A stretch of 64,000 nucleotides of DNA, taken from Bos javanicus (Eukaryota > Chordata > Mammalia > Artiodactyla > Bovidae). The notes below the pieces were generated by a model. The model had not been told where the DNA came from, did not search any database, and was given only the letters and a program-made list of their open reading frames with translations. Positions 13,261-27,600 of the stretch are shown here, piece by piece. Both the position numbers and the translations under genes were made by a program. Every line of letters begins with the position of its first letter. Positions within the stretch are counted from its first letter, which is position 1. The DNA lies in NCBI RefSeq assembly GCF_032452875.1, contig NW_026894306.1, positions 1 through 64,000 of the forward strand, written 5' to 3'.

Positions 13261-14796
13261 CACATGATCAGTGTATGATAGCAAACATGATCAGCGCATG
13301 ATCAGTCACATGATCAGCGCCATTAAGTCACGTGATCACTACATGATAGTCATGTGATCAGTCCATGCTCAGTCACGGTATCAGTGCATGATCAGCCACG
13401 TGATCAGTGCATGATCTGCAAGATTAGTGTATGATCATCCACGTGATCAGTGCAGGGCAGTCATGTGATCAGTGCATGATATAGGCGTGAACAGTGCATG
13501 ATCAGTCACGTGATCAGTGCATGATAGCCACGTGATCAGTGCATGATCAGTCACCTGATGGGTGTATGATCATTCCGTGACCTGTACATGGTAGCTACAT
13601 GATCATTGCATGATCAGCCACGTGAGTAGTTCATGATAGCCACGTGATCAGTGCATGATCAGTCACGTGATCAGTGCATGATCAGTCATGTGACCAGTAC
13701 ATGGTAGCTGCGTGATCATGGCATGATCAGCCACGTGAGCAGTGCATGATAGCCACGTGATCAGTGCATGATCAGACACGTGATCAGTGCATGATCAGTC
13801 ACGTGATCAGTGCATGATCAGCCACGTGATCAGTGCATGATCAGTGCGTGATCAGTGTATGTCCAGCCAAGTGATCAGTGCATGATAGCGTGATCAGTGC
13901 ATGATCAGTCACGTGATCAGTGCATGATCAGTTATGTGATCAGTGTATGATCAGCCACGTGATCAGTGCATGATCAGCCACGTGATCAGTGCATGATCAG
14001 TGCGTGATCAGTGCATGATCAGTCACGTGACCAGTACATGGTAGCTCGTGATCATGCATGATCAGCCACGTGATCAGTGCATGATAGCCGTGATCAGTGC
14101 ATGATAGCCGTGATCAGTGCATGATCAGTCATGTGATCGTGTGTGATCAGCCACGTGATCAGTGCATGATATCCACGTGATCAGTGCATGAGCAGCGTGA
14201 TCAGTGCATGAGAGCCACGTGATCAGTGCATGATCAGTCACGTGATCATGTGTGATCAGCCACGTGATCAGTGCATGATGAGCCACGTGATCAGTGCAGG
14301 ATCAATTCGTGATCAGTGCATGATCAGTCACGTGACCAGTACATGGTTGCTCGTGATCGTTGCATGATCAGCCACGTGAGCAGTGCATGATAGCCACGTG
14401 ATCAGTGCATGATCAGTCGCGTGATCAGTACATGATCAGTCACGTGAACAGTGCATGATCATTCGTGATCTTTGCATGATCAGTCACGTGACCAGTATAT
14501 GGTTGCTACGTGATCATTCCATGACAGCCACGTGAGCAGTGCATGATAGCCGTGATGTGTGCATGAGTACGTGAGCAGTATGATCAGCCCGTGATCAGTG
14601 CATGAGTGCCACGTGATCAGTGCATGATCATTCAGTGACAGTGTATGATCAGCCACGTGATCAGTGCATGGTCAGAACGTGAACAGTGTATGATCAGCCA
14701 CGTGATCAGTGCATGATATCCAAGTGATCAGTGCATGATCATCACGTGATCAGTGTATGATCAGCCACGTGAACAGTGCATGCTCAGTCACGTGAT
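13261..14796 (+). repeat. Array block 7 (about 125 bp short)
   Basis: Normal order, except that near 14,620-14,650 monomer 61 joins about monomer 67 through an irregular GATCATTCAGTGACAGTG junction; about five monomers including the GACAGGTGTGTG landmark are gone. No gene is present. Confidence 0.85.
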
Positions 14797-15038
14797 CTGG
14801 GCCTGCTGAGCTGCGTGATTACTGTCTGCTCATCTGCTTGACAATTGCCAGCTGAGCTGCACGATTCCTGCCTGTCATCTGCTTGACAATTGCCAGCTGT
14901 GCTGCGTAATTCCTGCCTGCTCAGCTGCTTGATTATGCCAGCTGAGCAGCATGATTCCTCACACCTGAGTTCCATGATTATTGCCTGCTGACTGTTTGAT
15001 TCGTGCCTACTCAGCTCTTTGTTTATTGCCTCCAGAGG
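14797..15038 (+). repeat. HOR core, copy 8 (242 bp)
   Basis: One T is missing in GATTATTGCC (reads GATTATGCC). Otherwise it matches the majority sequence. Confidence 0.95.
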
Positions 15039-18000
15039 CACATGATCAGTGTATGATAGCAAACATGATCAGCGCATGATCAGTCACATGATCAGCGCCA
15101 TTAAGTCACGTGATCACTACATGATAGTCATGTGATCAGTCCATGCTCAGTCACGGTATCAGTGCATGATCAGCCACGTGATCAGTGCATGATCTGTCAC
15201 AAGATTAGTGTATGATCATCCACGTGATCAGTGCATGGGCAGTCATGTGATCAGTGCATGATATAGGCGTGAACAGTGCATGATCAGTCTCGTGATCAGT
15301 GCATGATAGCCACGTGATCAGTGCATGATCAGTCACCTGATGGGTGTATGATCATTCACGTGACCTGTACATGGTAGCTACATGATCATTGCATGATCAG
15401 CCACGTGAGTAGTGCATGATAGCCACGTGATCACTGCATGATCAGTCACGTGATCAGTGCATGATCAGTCATGTGACCAGTACATGGTAGCTGCGTGATC
15501 ATGGCATGATCAGCCACGTGAGCAGTGCATGATAGCCACGTGATCAGTGCATGATCAGTCACGTGATCAGTGCATGATCAGTCACGTGATCAGTGCATGA
15601 TGTACGTGATCAGTGCATGATCAGGCACGTGATCAGTGCATGATCAGCCACGTGATCAGTGCATGATAGCCACGTGATCAGTGCATGATCAGTCTGATCA
15701 GTGCATGATCAGTCACGTGATCAGTGCATGATAGCACCATGATCAGTGCATGATCAGCCACGTGATCAGTGCATGGTAGCCACGTGATCAGTGCATGATC
15801 AGCCACGTGATCAGTGCATGATAGCCACGTGATCAGTGCATGATAGCCACGTGATCAGTGCATGATCAGTCATGTGATCGTGTGTGATCAGCCACGTGAT
15901 CAGTGCATGATATCCACGTGATCAGTGCATGACAGCCGTGATCAGTGCATGATAGCCACGGATCAGTGCATGATCAGTCACGTGATACATGTGTGATCAG
16001 CCACGTGATCAGTGCATGATGAGCCACGTGATCAGTGCATGATCAATTCACGTGATCAGTGCATGATCAGTCACGTGACCAGTACATGGTTGCTACGTGA
16101 TCGTTGCATGATCAGCCACGTGATCAGTGCATGATGCCACGTGATCAGTGCATGATCAGTCACGTGATCAGTGCATGATCAGTCACGTGAACAGTGCATG
16201 ATCATTCGTGATCTTTGCATGATCAGTCACGTTACCAGTATATGGTTGCTACGTGATCATTCCGCTGACAGATCACGTGAGCAGTGCATGATAGCCACGT
16301 GATGTGTGCATGAGTTACGTGAGCAGTGTATGATCAGCCACGTGATCAGTGCATGATAGCCGCATGATCAGTGCATGATCAGTCACGTGATCAGTGCATG
16401 ATCAGTCACGTGATCAGTGCATGATCACCAGTGATCAGTGCATGATCAGCCACGTGATCAGCATGATAGCCACGTGATCAGTGCATGATCAGTCACGTGA
16501 TCAGTGCATGATCAGTCACGTGATCAGTGCATGATCAGCCACGTGATCAGTGCATGATCAGCCACGTGATCAGTGCATGATCAGTCACGTGATCAGTGCA
16601 TGATCAGTCACGTGATCAGTGCATGATAGCTACGTGATCATTGCATGATCAGCCACGTGATCAGTGCATGATAGCCACGTGATCAGTGCATGATAGCCAC
16701 GTGATCAGTGCATGATCAGTCACGTGATACGTGTGTGATCAGCCACGTGATCAGTGCATGATATCCACGTGATCAGTGCATGACAGCCACGTGATCAGTG
16801 CATGATAGCCACGTGATCAGTGCATGATCAGTCACGTGATCATGTGTGATCAGCCACGTGATCAGTGCAGATAGCCACGTGATCAGTGCATGATCAATTC
16901 GTGATCAGTGCATGATCAGTCACGTGACCAGTACATGGTTGCTACGTGATGTTGCATGATCAGCCACGTGAGCAGTGCATGATAGCCACGTGATCAGTGC
17001 ATGATCAGTCACGTGATCAGTACATGATCAGTCCGTGAACAGTGCATGATCATTCACGTGATCAGTGCATGATCAGTCACGTGACCAGTATATGGTAGCT
17101 CACGTGATCATTCCATGATCGAGACACGTGAGCAGTGCATGATAGCCACGTGATGTGTGCATGAGTTACGTGATCAGTGTATGATCAGCCACGTGATCAG
17201 TGCATGAGTGCCGTGATCAGTGCATGATATGTCACGTGACAGGTGTGTGATCAGCCACGTGAACAGTGCATGTTCAGCGTGATCAGTGCATGATAGCCAC
17301 GTGATCAGTGCATGATCAGTTACGTGATCAGTGCATGATGTACGTGATCAGTGCATGGTCAGCGTGATCAGTGTATGATCAGCCACGTGATCAGTGCATG
17401 ATATCCAAGTGATCAGTGCATGATCATCATGATCAGTGCATGATCATCCACGTGATCAGTGCATGATCAGTCACGTGATCAGTGCATGATCGAGCGCGTG
17501 ATCAGTGTATGATCAGCCACGTGATCAGTGCATGATAGCCACGTGATCAGTGCATGATCAGTCCGCGTGATCAGTGCATGATCAGTCATGTGATCAGGCC
17601 TTGCGGTCAGCCACGTGATCAGTGCATGATCAGCCACGTGATCATGTGATCAGTCACGTGATCAGTGCATGATGATTCTGTGACCAGTACATGGTAGCTG
17701 CACGTGCATTGCATGATCAGCCACGTGATCAGTGCATGATAGCCACGTGATCAGTGCATGATCATCACGTGATCAGTGCATGATCAGTCATGATCGTGTA
17801 TGATCAGCCATGATCAGTGCATGATATCCATTGATCAGTGCATGATCAGCCACGTGATCAGTGCATGAGCCACGTGATCAGTGCATGATCAGTCACGTGA
17901 TCAGTGTGATCATCACGTGATCAGTGCATGATCAGTCATGTGATCATGTGTGATCAGCCGTGATCAGTGCATGATCAGCCACGTGATCAGTGCATGATCA

Positions 18001-18860
18001 GCCACGTGATCAGTGCATGATCAGCCACGTGATCAGTGCATGATCAGTCGCGTGACCAGTACATGGTAGCTACGTGATCATTGCATGATCAGCCACGTGA
18101 TCAGTGCATGATAGCCACGTGATCAGTGCATGATCAGTCATGTGATCGTGTGTGATCAGCCACGTGATCAGTGCATGATATCCACGTGATCAGTGCATGA
18201 CAGCCACGTGATCAGTGCATGATAGCCGGGATCAGTGCATGATCAGTCACGTGATACATGTGTGATCAGCCACGTGATCAGTGCATGATGAGCCACGTGA
18301 TCAGTGCAGGATCAATTCGTGATCAGTGCATGATCAGTCACGTGACCAGTACATGGTTGCTCGTGATCGTTGCATGATCAGCCACGTGAGCAGAGCATGA
18401 TAGCCACGTGATCAGTGCATGATCAGTCACGTGATCAGTACATGATCAGTCACGTGAACAGTGCATGATCATTTACGTGATCTTTGCATGATCAGTCACG
18501 TTACCAGTATATGGTTGCTCGTGATCATTCCATGACGAGCCACGTGAGCAGTGCATGATAGCCACGTGATGTGTGCATGATTCGTGAGCAGAGTATGATC
18601 AGCCACGTGATCAGTGCATGAGTGCCACGTGATCAGTGCATGATATGTCACGTGACAGGTGTGTGATCAGCCACGTGAACAGTGCATGTTCAGCCACGTG
18701 ATCAGTGCATGATAGCCACGTGATCAGTGCATGATCAGTTACGTGAGCAGTGTATGATCAGCCACGTGATCAGTGCATGATATCCAAGTGATCAGTGCAT
18801 GATCATCACGTGATCAGTGTATGATCAGCCACGTGAACAGTGCATGCTCAGTCACGTGAT
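15039..18860 (+). repeat. Array block 8 (double length; one core missing)
   Basis: The block is more than twice the reference length and holds no core. The monomer-40 landmark recurs at about 15,875, 16,725, 17,792 and 18,143. The pre-core landmark ATATCCAAGTG is present at about 17,400, but consensus monomers follow where a core should stand. An irregular stretch (GGCCTTGCGGT) lies at about 17,598-17,608. No gene is present. Confidence 0.86.
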
Positions 18861-19103
18861 CTGGGCCTGCTGAGCTGCGTGATTACTGTCTGCTCATCTG
18901 CTTGACAATTGCCAGCTGGGCTGCACGATTCCTGCCTGTCATCTGCTTGACAATTGCCAGCTGTGCTGCGTAATTCCTGCCTGCTCAGCTGCTTGATTAT
19001 TGCCAGCTGAGCAGCATGATTCCTCACACCTGAGTTCCATGATTATTGCCTGCTGACTGTTTGATTCGTGCCTACTCAGCTCTTTGTTTATTGCCTCCAG
19101 AGG
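18861..19103 (+). repeat. HOR core, copy 9 (243 bp)
   Basis: Full length, with one substitution (CAGCTGGGCTG for CAGCTGAGCTG). Flanks are normal. Confidence 0.95.
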
Positions 19104-22100
19104 CACATGATCAGTGTATGATAGCAAACATGATCAGCGCATGATCAGTCACATGATCAGCGCCATTAAGTCACGTGATCACTACATGATAGTCATGTGA
19201 TCAGTCCATGCTCAGTCACGGTATCAGTGCATGATCAGCCACGTGATCAGTGCATGATCTGTCACAAGATTAGTGTATGATCATCCACGTGATCAGTGCA
19301 TGGGCAGTCATGTGATCGGTGCATGATATAGACGTGAACAGTGCATGATCAGTCTCGTGATCCGTGCATGATAGCCACGTGATCAGTGCATGATCAGTCA
19401 CCTGATGGGTGTATGATCATTCACGTGACCTGTACATGGTAGCTACATGATCATTGCATGATCAGCCACGTGAGTAGTTCATGATAGCCACGTGATCACT
19501 GCATGATCAGTCACGTGATCAGTGCATGATCAGTCATGTGACCAGTACATGGTAGCTGCGTGATCATGGCATGATCAGCCACGTGAGCAGTGCATGATAG
19601 CCACGTGATCAGTGCATGATCAGACACGAGATCAGTGCATGATCAGTCACGTGATCAGTGCATGATCAGCCACGTGATCAGTGCATGACCAGGCACGTGA
19701 TCAGTGTATGTCCAGCCAAGTGATCAGTGCATGATAGCCACGTGATCAGTGCATGATCAGTCACGTGATCAGTGCATGATCAGTTATGTGATCAGTGTAT
19801 GATCAGCCACGTGATCAGTGCATGATCAGCCACATGATCAGTGCATGATCAATTACGTGCTCAGTGCATGATCAGTTACGTGACCAGTACATGGTAGCTC
19901 GTGATCATGCCTGATCAGCCACGTGATCAGTGCATGATACACGTGATCAGTGCATGATAGCCACGTGATCAGTGCATGATCAGTCATGTGATACGTGTGT
20001 GATCAGCCACGTGATCAGTGCATGATATCCACGTGATCAGTGCATGACAGCCGCGTGATCAGTGCATGATCAGCCACGGATCAGTGCATGATCAGTCACG
20101 TGATACATGTGTGATCAGCCACGTGATCAGTGCATGATGAGCCACGTGATCAGTGCAGGATCAATTCGTGATCAGTGCATGATCAGTCACGTGACCAGTA
20201 CATGGTTGCTACGTGATCGTTGCATGATCAGCCACGTGAGCAGAGCATGATAGCCACGTGGTCAGTGCATGATCAGTCACGTGATCAGTGCGATCATCCG
20301 TGAACAGTGCATGATCATTCGTGATCTTTGCATGATCAGTCACGTTACCAGTATATGGTTGCTACGTGATCATTCCATGATCAGCCACGTGAGCAGTGCA
20401 TGATAGCCACGTGATGTGTGCATGATTCGTGAGCAGAGTATGATCAGCCACGTGATCAGTGCATGAGTGCCACGTGATCAGTGCATGATATGTCACGTGA
20501 CAGGTGTGTGATCAGCCACGTGATCAGTGCATGTTCAGCCACGTGATCAGTGCATGATAGCCACGTGATCAGTGCATGATCAGTCACGTGATCGGTGTAT
20601 GATCAGTCACGTGATCAGTGCATGGTAGCTACATGATCAGTGCATGATCAGCCACGTGATCAGTGCATGATAGCCACGTGATCAGTGGATCAGTCACGTG
20701 ATCAGTGTGATCAGTCACGTGATCAGTGCATGATCAGCTGCGTGATCTTGCATGATCAGCCACGTGATCAGTGCATGATAGCCGTGATCAGTGCATGATC
20801 AGTCACGTGATCAGTGCATGCTCAGTCACGTGATCAGTGCATGATCAGCCACGTGATCAGTGCATGATCAGCCACGTGATCAGTGTATGATCAGTCACGT
20901 GATCAGTGCATGATAGCCACGTGATCACTGCATGATCAGTCACGTGATCAGTGCATGATCAGTCACGTGATCAGTACTTGATCAGCCGCGTGATCAGTGC
21001 ATGATCAGCCACATGATCAGTGCATGATCAGTCCATGATCAGTGCATGAAGTCAGTCCGTGATCAGTGCATGATGCTACGTGATCAGTGCATGATCAGTC
21101 ACGTGATCAGTGCATGATAGCCACGTGATCAGTGCATGATCAGTCACCTGATCAGTGTATGATCATTCACGTGACCTGTACATGGTAGCTACGTGATCAT
21201 TGCATGATCAGCCACGTGAGTAGTTCATGATAGCCGTGATCAGTGCATGATCATCACGTGATCAGTGCATGATCAGTCGTGTGATCAGTACATGGTAGCA
21301 CCACGTGATCAGTGCATGATCAGCACGTGAGCAGTGCATGATATCACGTGATCAGTGCATGATCAGACGAGATCAGTGCATGATCAGTCACGTGATCAGT
21401 GCATGATCAGCCGCGTGATCAGTGCATGACCAGCGCGTGATCAGTGTATGTCCAGCCACGTGATCAGTGCATGATAGCCACGTGATCAGTGCATGATCAA
21501 TCACGTGATCAGTGCATGATCAGTTATGTGATCAGTGTATGATCAGCCGTGATCAGTGCATGATCAGCCACGTGATCAGTGCATGATCAGTCACGTGCTC
21601 AGTGCATGATCAGTTACGTGACCAGTACATGGTAGCTACGTGATCATTGCCTGATCAGCCACGTGATCAGTGCATGATAGCCACGTGATCAGTGCATGAT
21701 AGCCACGTGATCAGTGCATGATCAGTCATGTGATCGTGTGTGATCAGCCACATGATCAGTGCATGATATCCGCGTGATCAGTGCATGACAGCACGTGATC
21801 AGTGCATGAGGCACGGGATCAGTGCATGATCAGTCACGTGATACATGTGTGATCAGCCACGTGATCAGTGCATGATGAGCCACGTGATCAGTGCAGGATC
21901 AATTACGTGATCAGTGCATGATCAGTCATGTGACCAGTGGTTGCTACGTGATCGTTGCATGATCAGCCGTGAGCAGAGCATGATAGCCACGTGGTCAGTG
22001 CATGATCAGTCACGTGATCAGTGCATGATCAGTCACGTGAACAGTGCATGATCATTTACGTGATCTTTGCATGATCAGTCACGTTACCAGTATATGGTTG

Positions 22101-22490
22101 CTCGTGATCATTCCATGCGAGCCACGTGAGCAGTGCATGATAGCCACGTGATGTGTGCATGAGTTACGTGAGCAGTGTATGATCAGCCACGTGATCAGTG
22201 CATGAGTGCCACGTGATCAGTGCATGATATGTCGCGTGACAGGTGTGTGATCAGCCACGTGAACAGTGCATGTTCAGCCACGTGATCAGTGCATGATAGC
22301 CACGTGATCAGTGCATGATCAGTTACGTGAGCAGTGTGTGATCAGCCACGTGATCAGTGCATGGTCAGACACGTGAACAGTGTATGATCAGCCACGTGAT
22401 CAGTGCATGATATCCAAGTGATCAGTACATGATCATCACGTGATCAGTGTATGATCAGCCACGTGAACAGTGCATGCTCAGTCACGTGAT
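19104..22490 (+). repeat. Array block 9 (double length; one core missing)
   Basis: Two passes through the monomer order. The first is normal to about monomer 66 near 20,590. Scrambled consensus-like monomers follow, without a core. Order is regained at monomer 14-15 near 21,150-21,190. The monomer-40 landmark lies at about 19,987 and 21,727. No gene is present. Confidence 0.86.
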
Positions 22491-22732
22491 CTGGGCCTGC
22501 TGAGCTGCGTGATTACTGTCTGCTCATCTGCTTGACATTGCCAGCTGAGCTGCATGATTCCTGCCTGTCATCTGCTTGACAATTGCCAGCTGTGCTGCGT
22601 AATTCCTGCCTGCTCAGCTGCTTGATTATTGCCAGCTGAGCAGCATGATTCCTCACACCTGAGTTCCATGATTATTGCCTGCTGACTGTTTGATTCGTGC
22701 CTACTCAGCTCTTTGTTTATTGCCTCCAGAGG
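22491..22732 (+). repeat. HOR core, copy 10 (242 bp)
   Basis: It reads GACATTGCC (one base lost) and GCATGATTCC in place of GCACGATTCC. Flanks are normal. Confidence 0.95.
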
Positions 22733-24371
22733 CACATGATCAGTGTATGATAGCAAACATGATCAGCGCATGATCAGTCACATGATCAGCGCCATTAAGT
22801 CACGTGATCACTACATGATAGTCATGTGATCAGTCCATGCTCAGTCACGGTATCAGTGCATGATCAGCCACGTGATCAGTGCATGATCTGTCACAAGATT
22901 AGTGTATGATCATCCACGTGATCAGTGCACGGGCAGTCATGTGATCAGTGCATGATAGGCAGTGCAGTGCATGATCAGTCTCGTGATCCGTGCATGATAG
23001 CCGCGTGATCAGTGCATGATCAGTCACCTGATGGGTGTATGATCATTCACGTGACTGTACATGTAGCTTCATGATCATTGCATGATCAGCCACGTGAGTA
23101 GTTCATGATAGCCACGTGATCACTGCATGATCAGTCACGTGATCAGTGCATGATCAGTCATGTGACCAGTACATGGTAGCTGCGTGATCATGGCATGATC
23201 GGCCACGTGAGCAGTGCATGATAGCCACGTGATCAGTGCATGATCAGACACGAGATCAGTGCATGATCAGTCACGTGATCAGTGCATGATCAGCCGTGAT
23301 CAGTGCATGACCAGGCACGTGATCAGTGTATGATCAGCCAAGTGATCAGTGCATGATAGCCACGTGATCAGTGCATGATCAATCGCGTGATCAGTGCATG
23401 ATCGGTTATGTGATCAGTGTATGATCAGCCACGTGATCAGTGCATGATCAGCCACATGATCAGTGCATGATCAATTACGTGCTCAGTGCATGATCAGTCA
23501 CGTGACCAGTACATGGTAGCTCGATCGTTGCCTGATATGCCACGTGATCAGTGCATGATAGCCACGTGATCAGTGCATGATAGCCACGTGATCAGTGCAT
23601 GATCAGTCATGTGATACGTGTGTGATCAGCCACATGATCAGTGCATGATATCCGCGTGATCAGTGCATGACAGCCGCGTGATCAGTGCATGAAACCCGCG
23701 GGATCAGTGCATGATCAGTCACGTGATACATGTGTGATCAGCCGTGATCAGTGCATGATGAGCTGCGTGATCAGTGCAGGATCAATTCGGATCGGTGCAT
23801 GATCAGTCGCGTGATCCAGTACATGGTTGCTACGTGGTCGTTGCATGATCAGCCACGTGAGCAGAGCATGATAGCCACGTGGTCAGTGCATGATCAGTCG
23901 CGTGATCAGTACATGATCAGTCACGTGAACAGTGCATGATCATTCGTGATCTTTGCATGATCAATCACGTTACCAGTATATGGTTGCTCGTGATCATTCC
24001 ATGACGAGCCCGTGAGCAGTGCATGATAGCCGTGATGTGTGCATGATGCATTGAGCAGAGTGATCAACCACGTGATCAGTGCATGAGTGCCGCGTGATCA
24101 GTGCATGATATGTCGCGTGACAGGTGTGTGATCAGCCACGTGAACAGTGCATGTTCAGCCACGTGATCAGTGCATGATAGCCACGTGATCAGTGCATGAT
24201 CAGTTACGTGAGCAGTGTATGATCAGCCACGTGATCAGTGCATGGTCAGACACGTGAACAGTGTATGATCAGCCACGTGATCAGTGCATGATATCCAAGT
24301 GATCAGTGCATGATCATCACGTGATCAGTGTATGATCAGCCACGTGAACAGTGCATGCTCAGTCACGTGAT
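22733..24371 (+). repeat. Array block 10 (normal order, many point variants)
   Basis: Monomers 1-74 in reference order and within about 20 bp of reference length. It is unusually rich in CGCGTG and CCGTG forms where other units read CACGTG, and has an odd GAAACCCGCGGGATC at about 23,691-23,705 where the reference has GAGAGCCACG. No gene is present. Confidence 0.88.
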
Positions 24372-24614
24372 CTGGGCCTGCTGAGCTACGTGATTACTGT
24401 CTGCTCATCTGCTTGACAATTGCCAGCTGAGCTGCACGATTCCTGCCTGTCATCTGCTTGACAATTGCCAGCTGTGCTGCGTAATTCATGCCTGCTCAGC
24501 TGCTTGATTATTGCCAGCTGAGCAGCATGATTCCTCACAGCCTGGTTCCATGATTATTGCCTGCTGACTGTTTGATTCGTGCCTACTCAGCTCTTTGTTT
24601 ATTGCCTCCAGAGG
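24372..24614 (+). repeat. HOR core, copy 11 (243 bp)
   Basis: Full length with private changes: GAGCTACGTG, AATTCATGCC and CACAGCCTGGTTCC. Normal flanks. Confidence 0.95.
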
Positions 24615-27600
24615 CACATGATCAGTGTATGATAGCAAACATGATCAGCGCATGATCAGTCACATGATCAGCGCCATTAAGTCACGTGATCACTACATGA
24701 TAGTCATGTGATCAGTCCATGCTCAGTCAGGTATCAGTGCATGATCAGCCACGTGATCAGTGCATGATCTGTCACAAGATTAGTGTGATCATCCACGTGA
24801 TCAGTGCGGCAGTCATGTGATCAGTGCATGATATAGGCGTGAACAGTGCATGATCAGTCTCGTGATCAGTGCATGATAGCCACGTGATCAGTGCGTGATC
24901 AGTCACCTGATGGGTGTATGATCATCACGTGACCTGTACATAGCTACGTGGTCATTGCATGATCAGCCACGTGAGTAGTCATGATGCCACGTGATCACTG
25001 CATGATCAGTCACGTGATCAGTGCATGATCAGTGTGACCAGTACATGGTAGCTGCGTGATCATGGCATGATCAGCCACGTGAGCAGTGCATGATAGCCAC
25101 GTGATCAGTGCATGATCAGACACGTGATCAGTGCATGATCAGTCGTGATCAGTGCATGATCAGCCACGTGATCGAGTGCATGGCCAGGCACGTGATCGGT
25201 GTATGTTCACCAAGTGATCAGTGCATGATAGCCACGTGATCAGTGCATGATCAGTCACGTGATCAGTGCATGATCAGTTACGTGATCAGTATGATCAGCC
25301 ACGTGATCGGTGCATGATCAGCATGATCAGTGCATGATCAATTCGTGCTCAGTGTATGATCAGTCACGTGACCAGTACATGGTAGCTCGTGATCAGTGCA
25401 TGATCAGCCACGTGATCAGTGCATGTCAGCGTGATCAGTGCATGAAAGCCACGTGATCAGTGCATGATAGCCCGCGTGATCAGTGCATGATCATCCGTGA
25501 TCCGTGTATGATCAGCCGTGATCAGTGCATGATAGTCGCGTGATCAGTGCATGATCAGCCGTGATCAGTGCATGATCAGCCACGTGATCAGTGCATGATA
25601 GCCACGTGATCAGTGCATGATCAGTCACGTGATCAGTGCATGATCAGTCACGTGACCAGTGCATGGTAGCTACATGATCAGTGCATGATCAGCCGTGAGC
25701 AGTGCATGATAGCCACGTGATCAGTGCATGATCAGTCACGTCAGTGTGATCAGTCATGTGATCAGTGCATGATCACCGTGATCATGGCATGATCAGTTGC
25801 ATGAGCGTTAGCAGTAGCCACGTGATCAGTGCATGATCAGACACGTGATCAGTGCATGATCAGTCACGTGATCAGTGCATGATCAGCACGTGATCAGTGT
25901 ATGATCAGCCAGTGATCAGTGCATGATAGCCCGTGATCAGTGCATCTGATCACGTGATCAGTGCATGATCAGTCACGTGATCAGTGCATGATCAGCCACG
26001 TGATCAGTGCATGATCAACCACATGATCAGTGCATGATCATTCGTGATCAGTGCATGATCAGTCATTGACAGTACATGGTAGCTCGTGATGTGCATGATC
26101 AGCCACGTGATCAGTGCATGATAGCCACGTGATCAGTGCATGATCATTACGTGAGCAGTGTATGATCATTGCGTGACCAGTACATAGTTATGATCAGTGC
26201 ATGATCAGCCACGTGATCAGTGCATGATAGCCGTGATCAGTGTATGATCAGTCACGTGATCAGTGCATGATCAGCCACGTGATCAGTGCATGCTGCGTGT
26301 CAGGGCATGATCAGCTACGTGATCAGTGCATGATCAGCACATGATCAGTGCATGATCAGCCACGATCAGTGCTTGATCAGCCAGTGATCATGCATGATCA
26401 GTGCGTGATCAGTGCATGATCAGTCACGTGATCAGTGCATGATAGCTCGTGATCAGTGCATGATCAACCACGTGAACAGTGCATGATAGCCCATGATGTG
26501 CATGATAGCCACGTGATCAGTGCATGATCAGTCACGTGATCGTGTGTGATCAGCCACGTGATCAGTGCATGATATCCGTGATCAGTACATGATCAGTCAC
26601 GTGATCAGTGCATGAGCAGGATCAGTGCATGATCAGTCGTGATCATGCATGATCAGCCGTGTCAGTGCATGATCATTGCGTGATCAGTATGATCAATTCG
26701 TGATCTGTGCATGATCAGCCAAGTGACCAGTATGATTGCCGCGTGATCGTGCATGATCGGCCACGTGATGATGATAGCCAAGTGATCAGTGCATGATCAG
26801 CCACGTGATCAGTGCATGATCAGTCACATGATCAGTGCATGATCAGTCACGTGATCATTGCATGATCAGTCACGTGACCAGTGTATGGTTGCTCGTGATC
26901 ATTGCATGATCAGTCACATGATCAGTGCATGATCGCCACGTGATGTACATGATTCGTGATCAGAGTAGTCGTCATACGTGATCAGTGCATGATGCCACGT
27001 GATCAGTGCATGATGCCACGTGATCGGTGTATGATCAGTACGTGAACAGTGCATGATCAGTCATGTGATCAGTGCATGATAGGCGCGTGATCAGTGCATG
27101 ATCAGTCACGTGAGCAGTGTATGATCAGCCGCGTGATCAGTGCATGGTCAGTCACGTGATCGGTGTATGATCAGCCACGTGAGCAGTGCATGATAGCCAC
27201 GTGATCAGTGCATGATCATCCGTGATCAGTGCATGATCAGTCACGTGATCAGTGCATGATCAGCCACGTGATCAGGGCATGACCAGCGCGTGATCAGTGC
27301 ATGTCAGCCACGTGATCAGTGCATGATAGCCACATGATCAGTGCATGATCAGTGCACGTGATCAGTGCATGATCAGTTACGTGATCAGTGCATGATCAGC
27401 CGTGAGCAGTGCATGATCAGCCACGTGATCAGTGCATGATCAGTCACGTGATCAGTGCATGATCAGTCACGTGATCAGTGCATGTAGCCACGTGATCAGT
27501 GCATGACCAGCCACGTGATCAGTGCACGTGCCACGTGATCAGTGCATGATAGCCACGTGATCAGTGCATGATCAGTCATGTGATCCGTGTATGATCAGCC

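Noticed and set aside
14784..15062. Longer (92-codon) minus-strand frames at 14,784-15,062 and 32,649-32,927
   Set aside because: They arise from one-base losses in cores 8 and 14 that join two frames. This shows absence of coding constraint rather than a gene.
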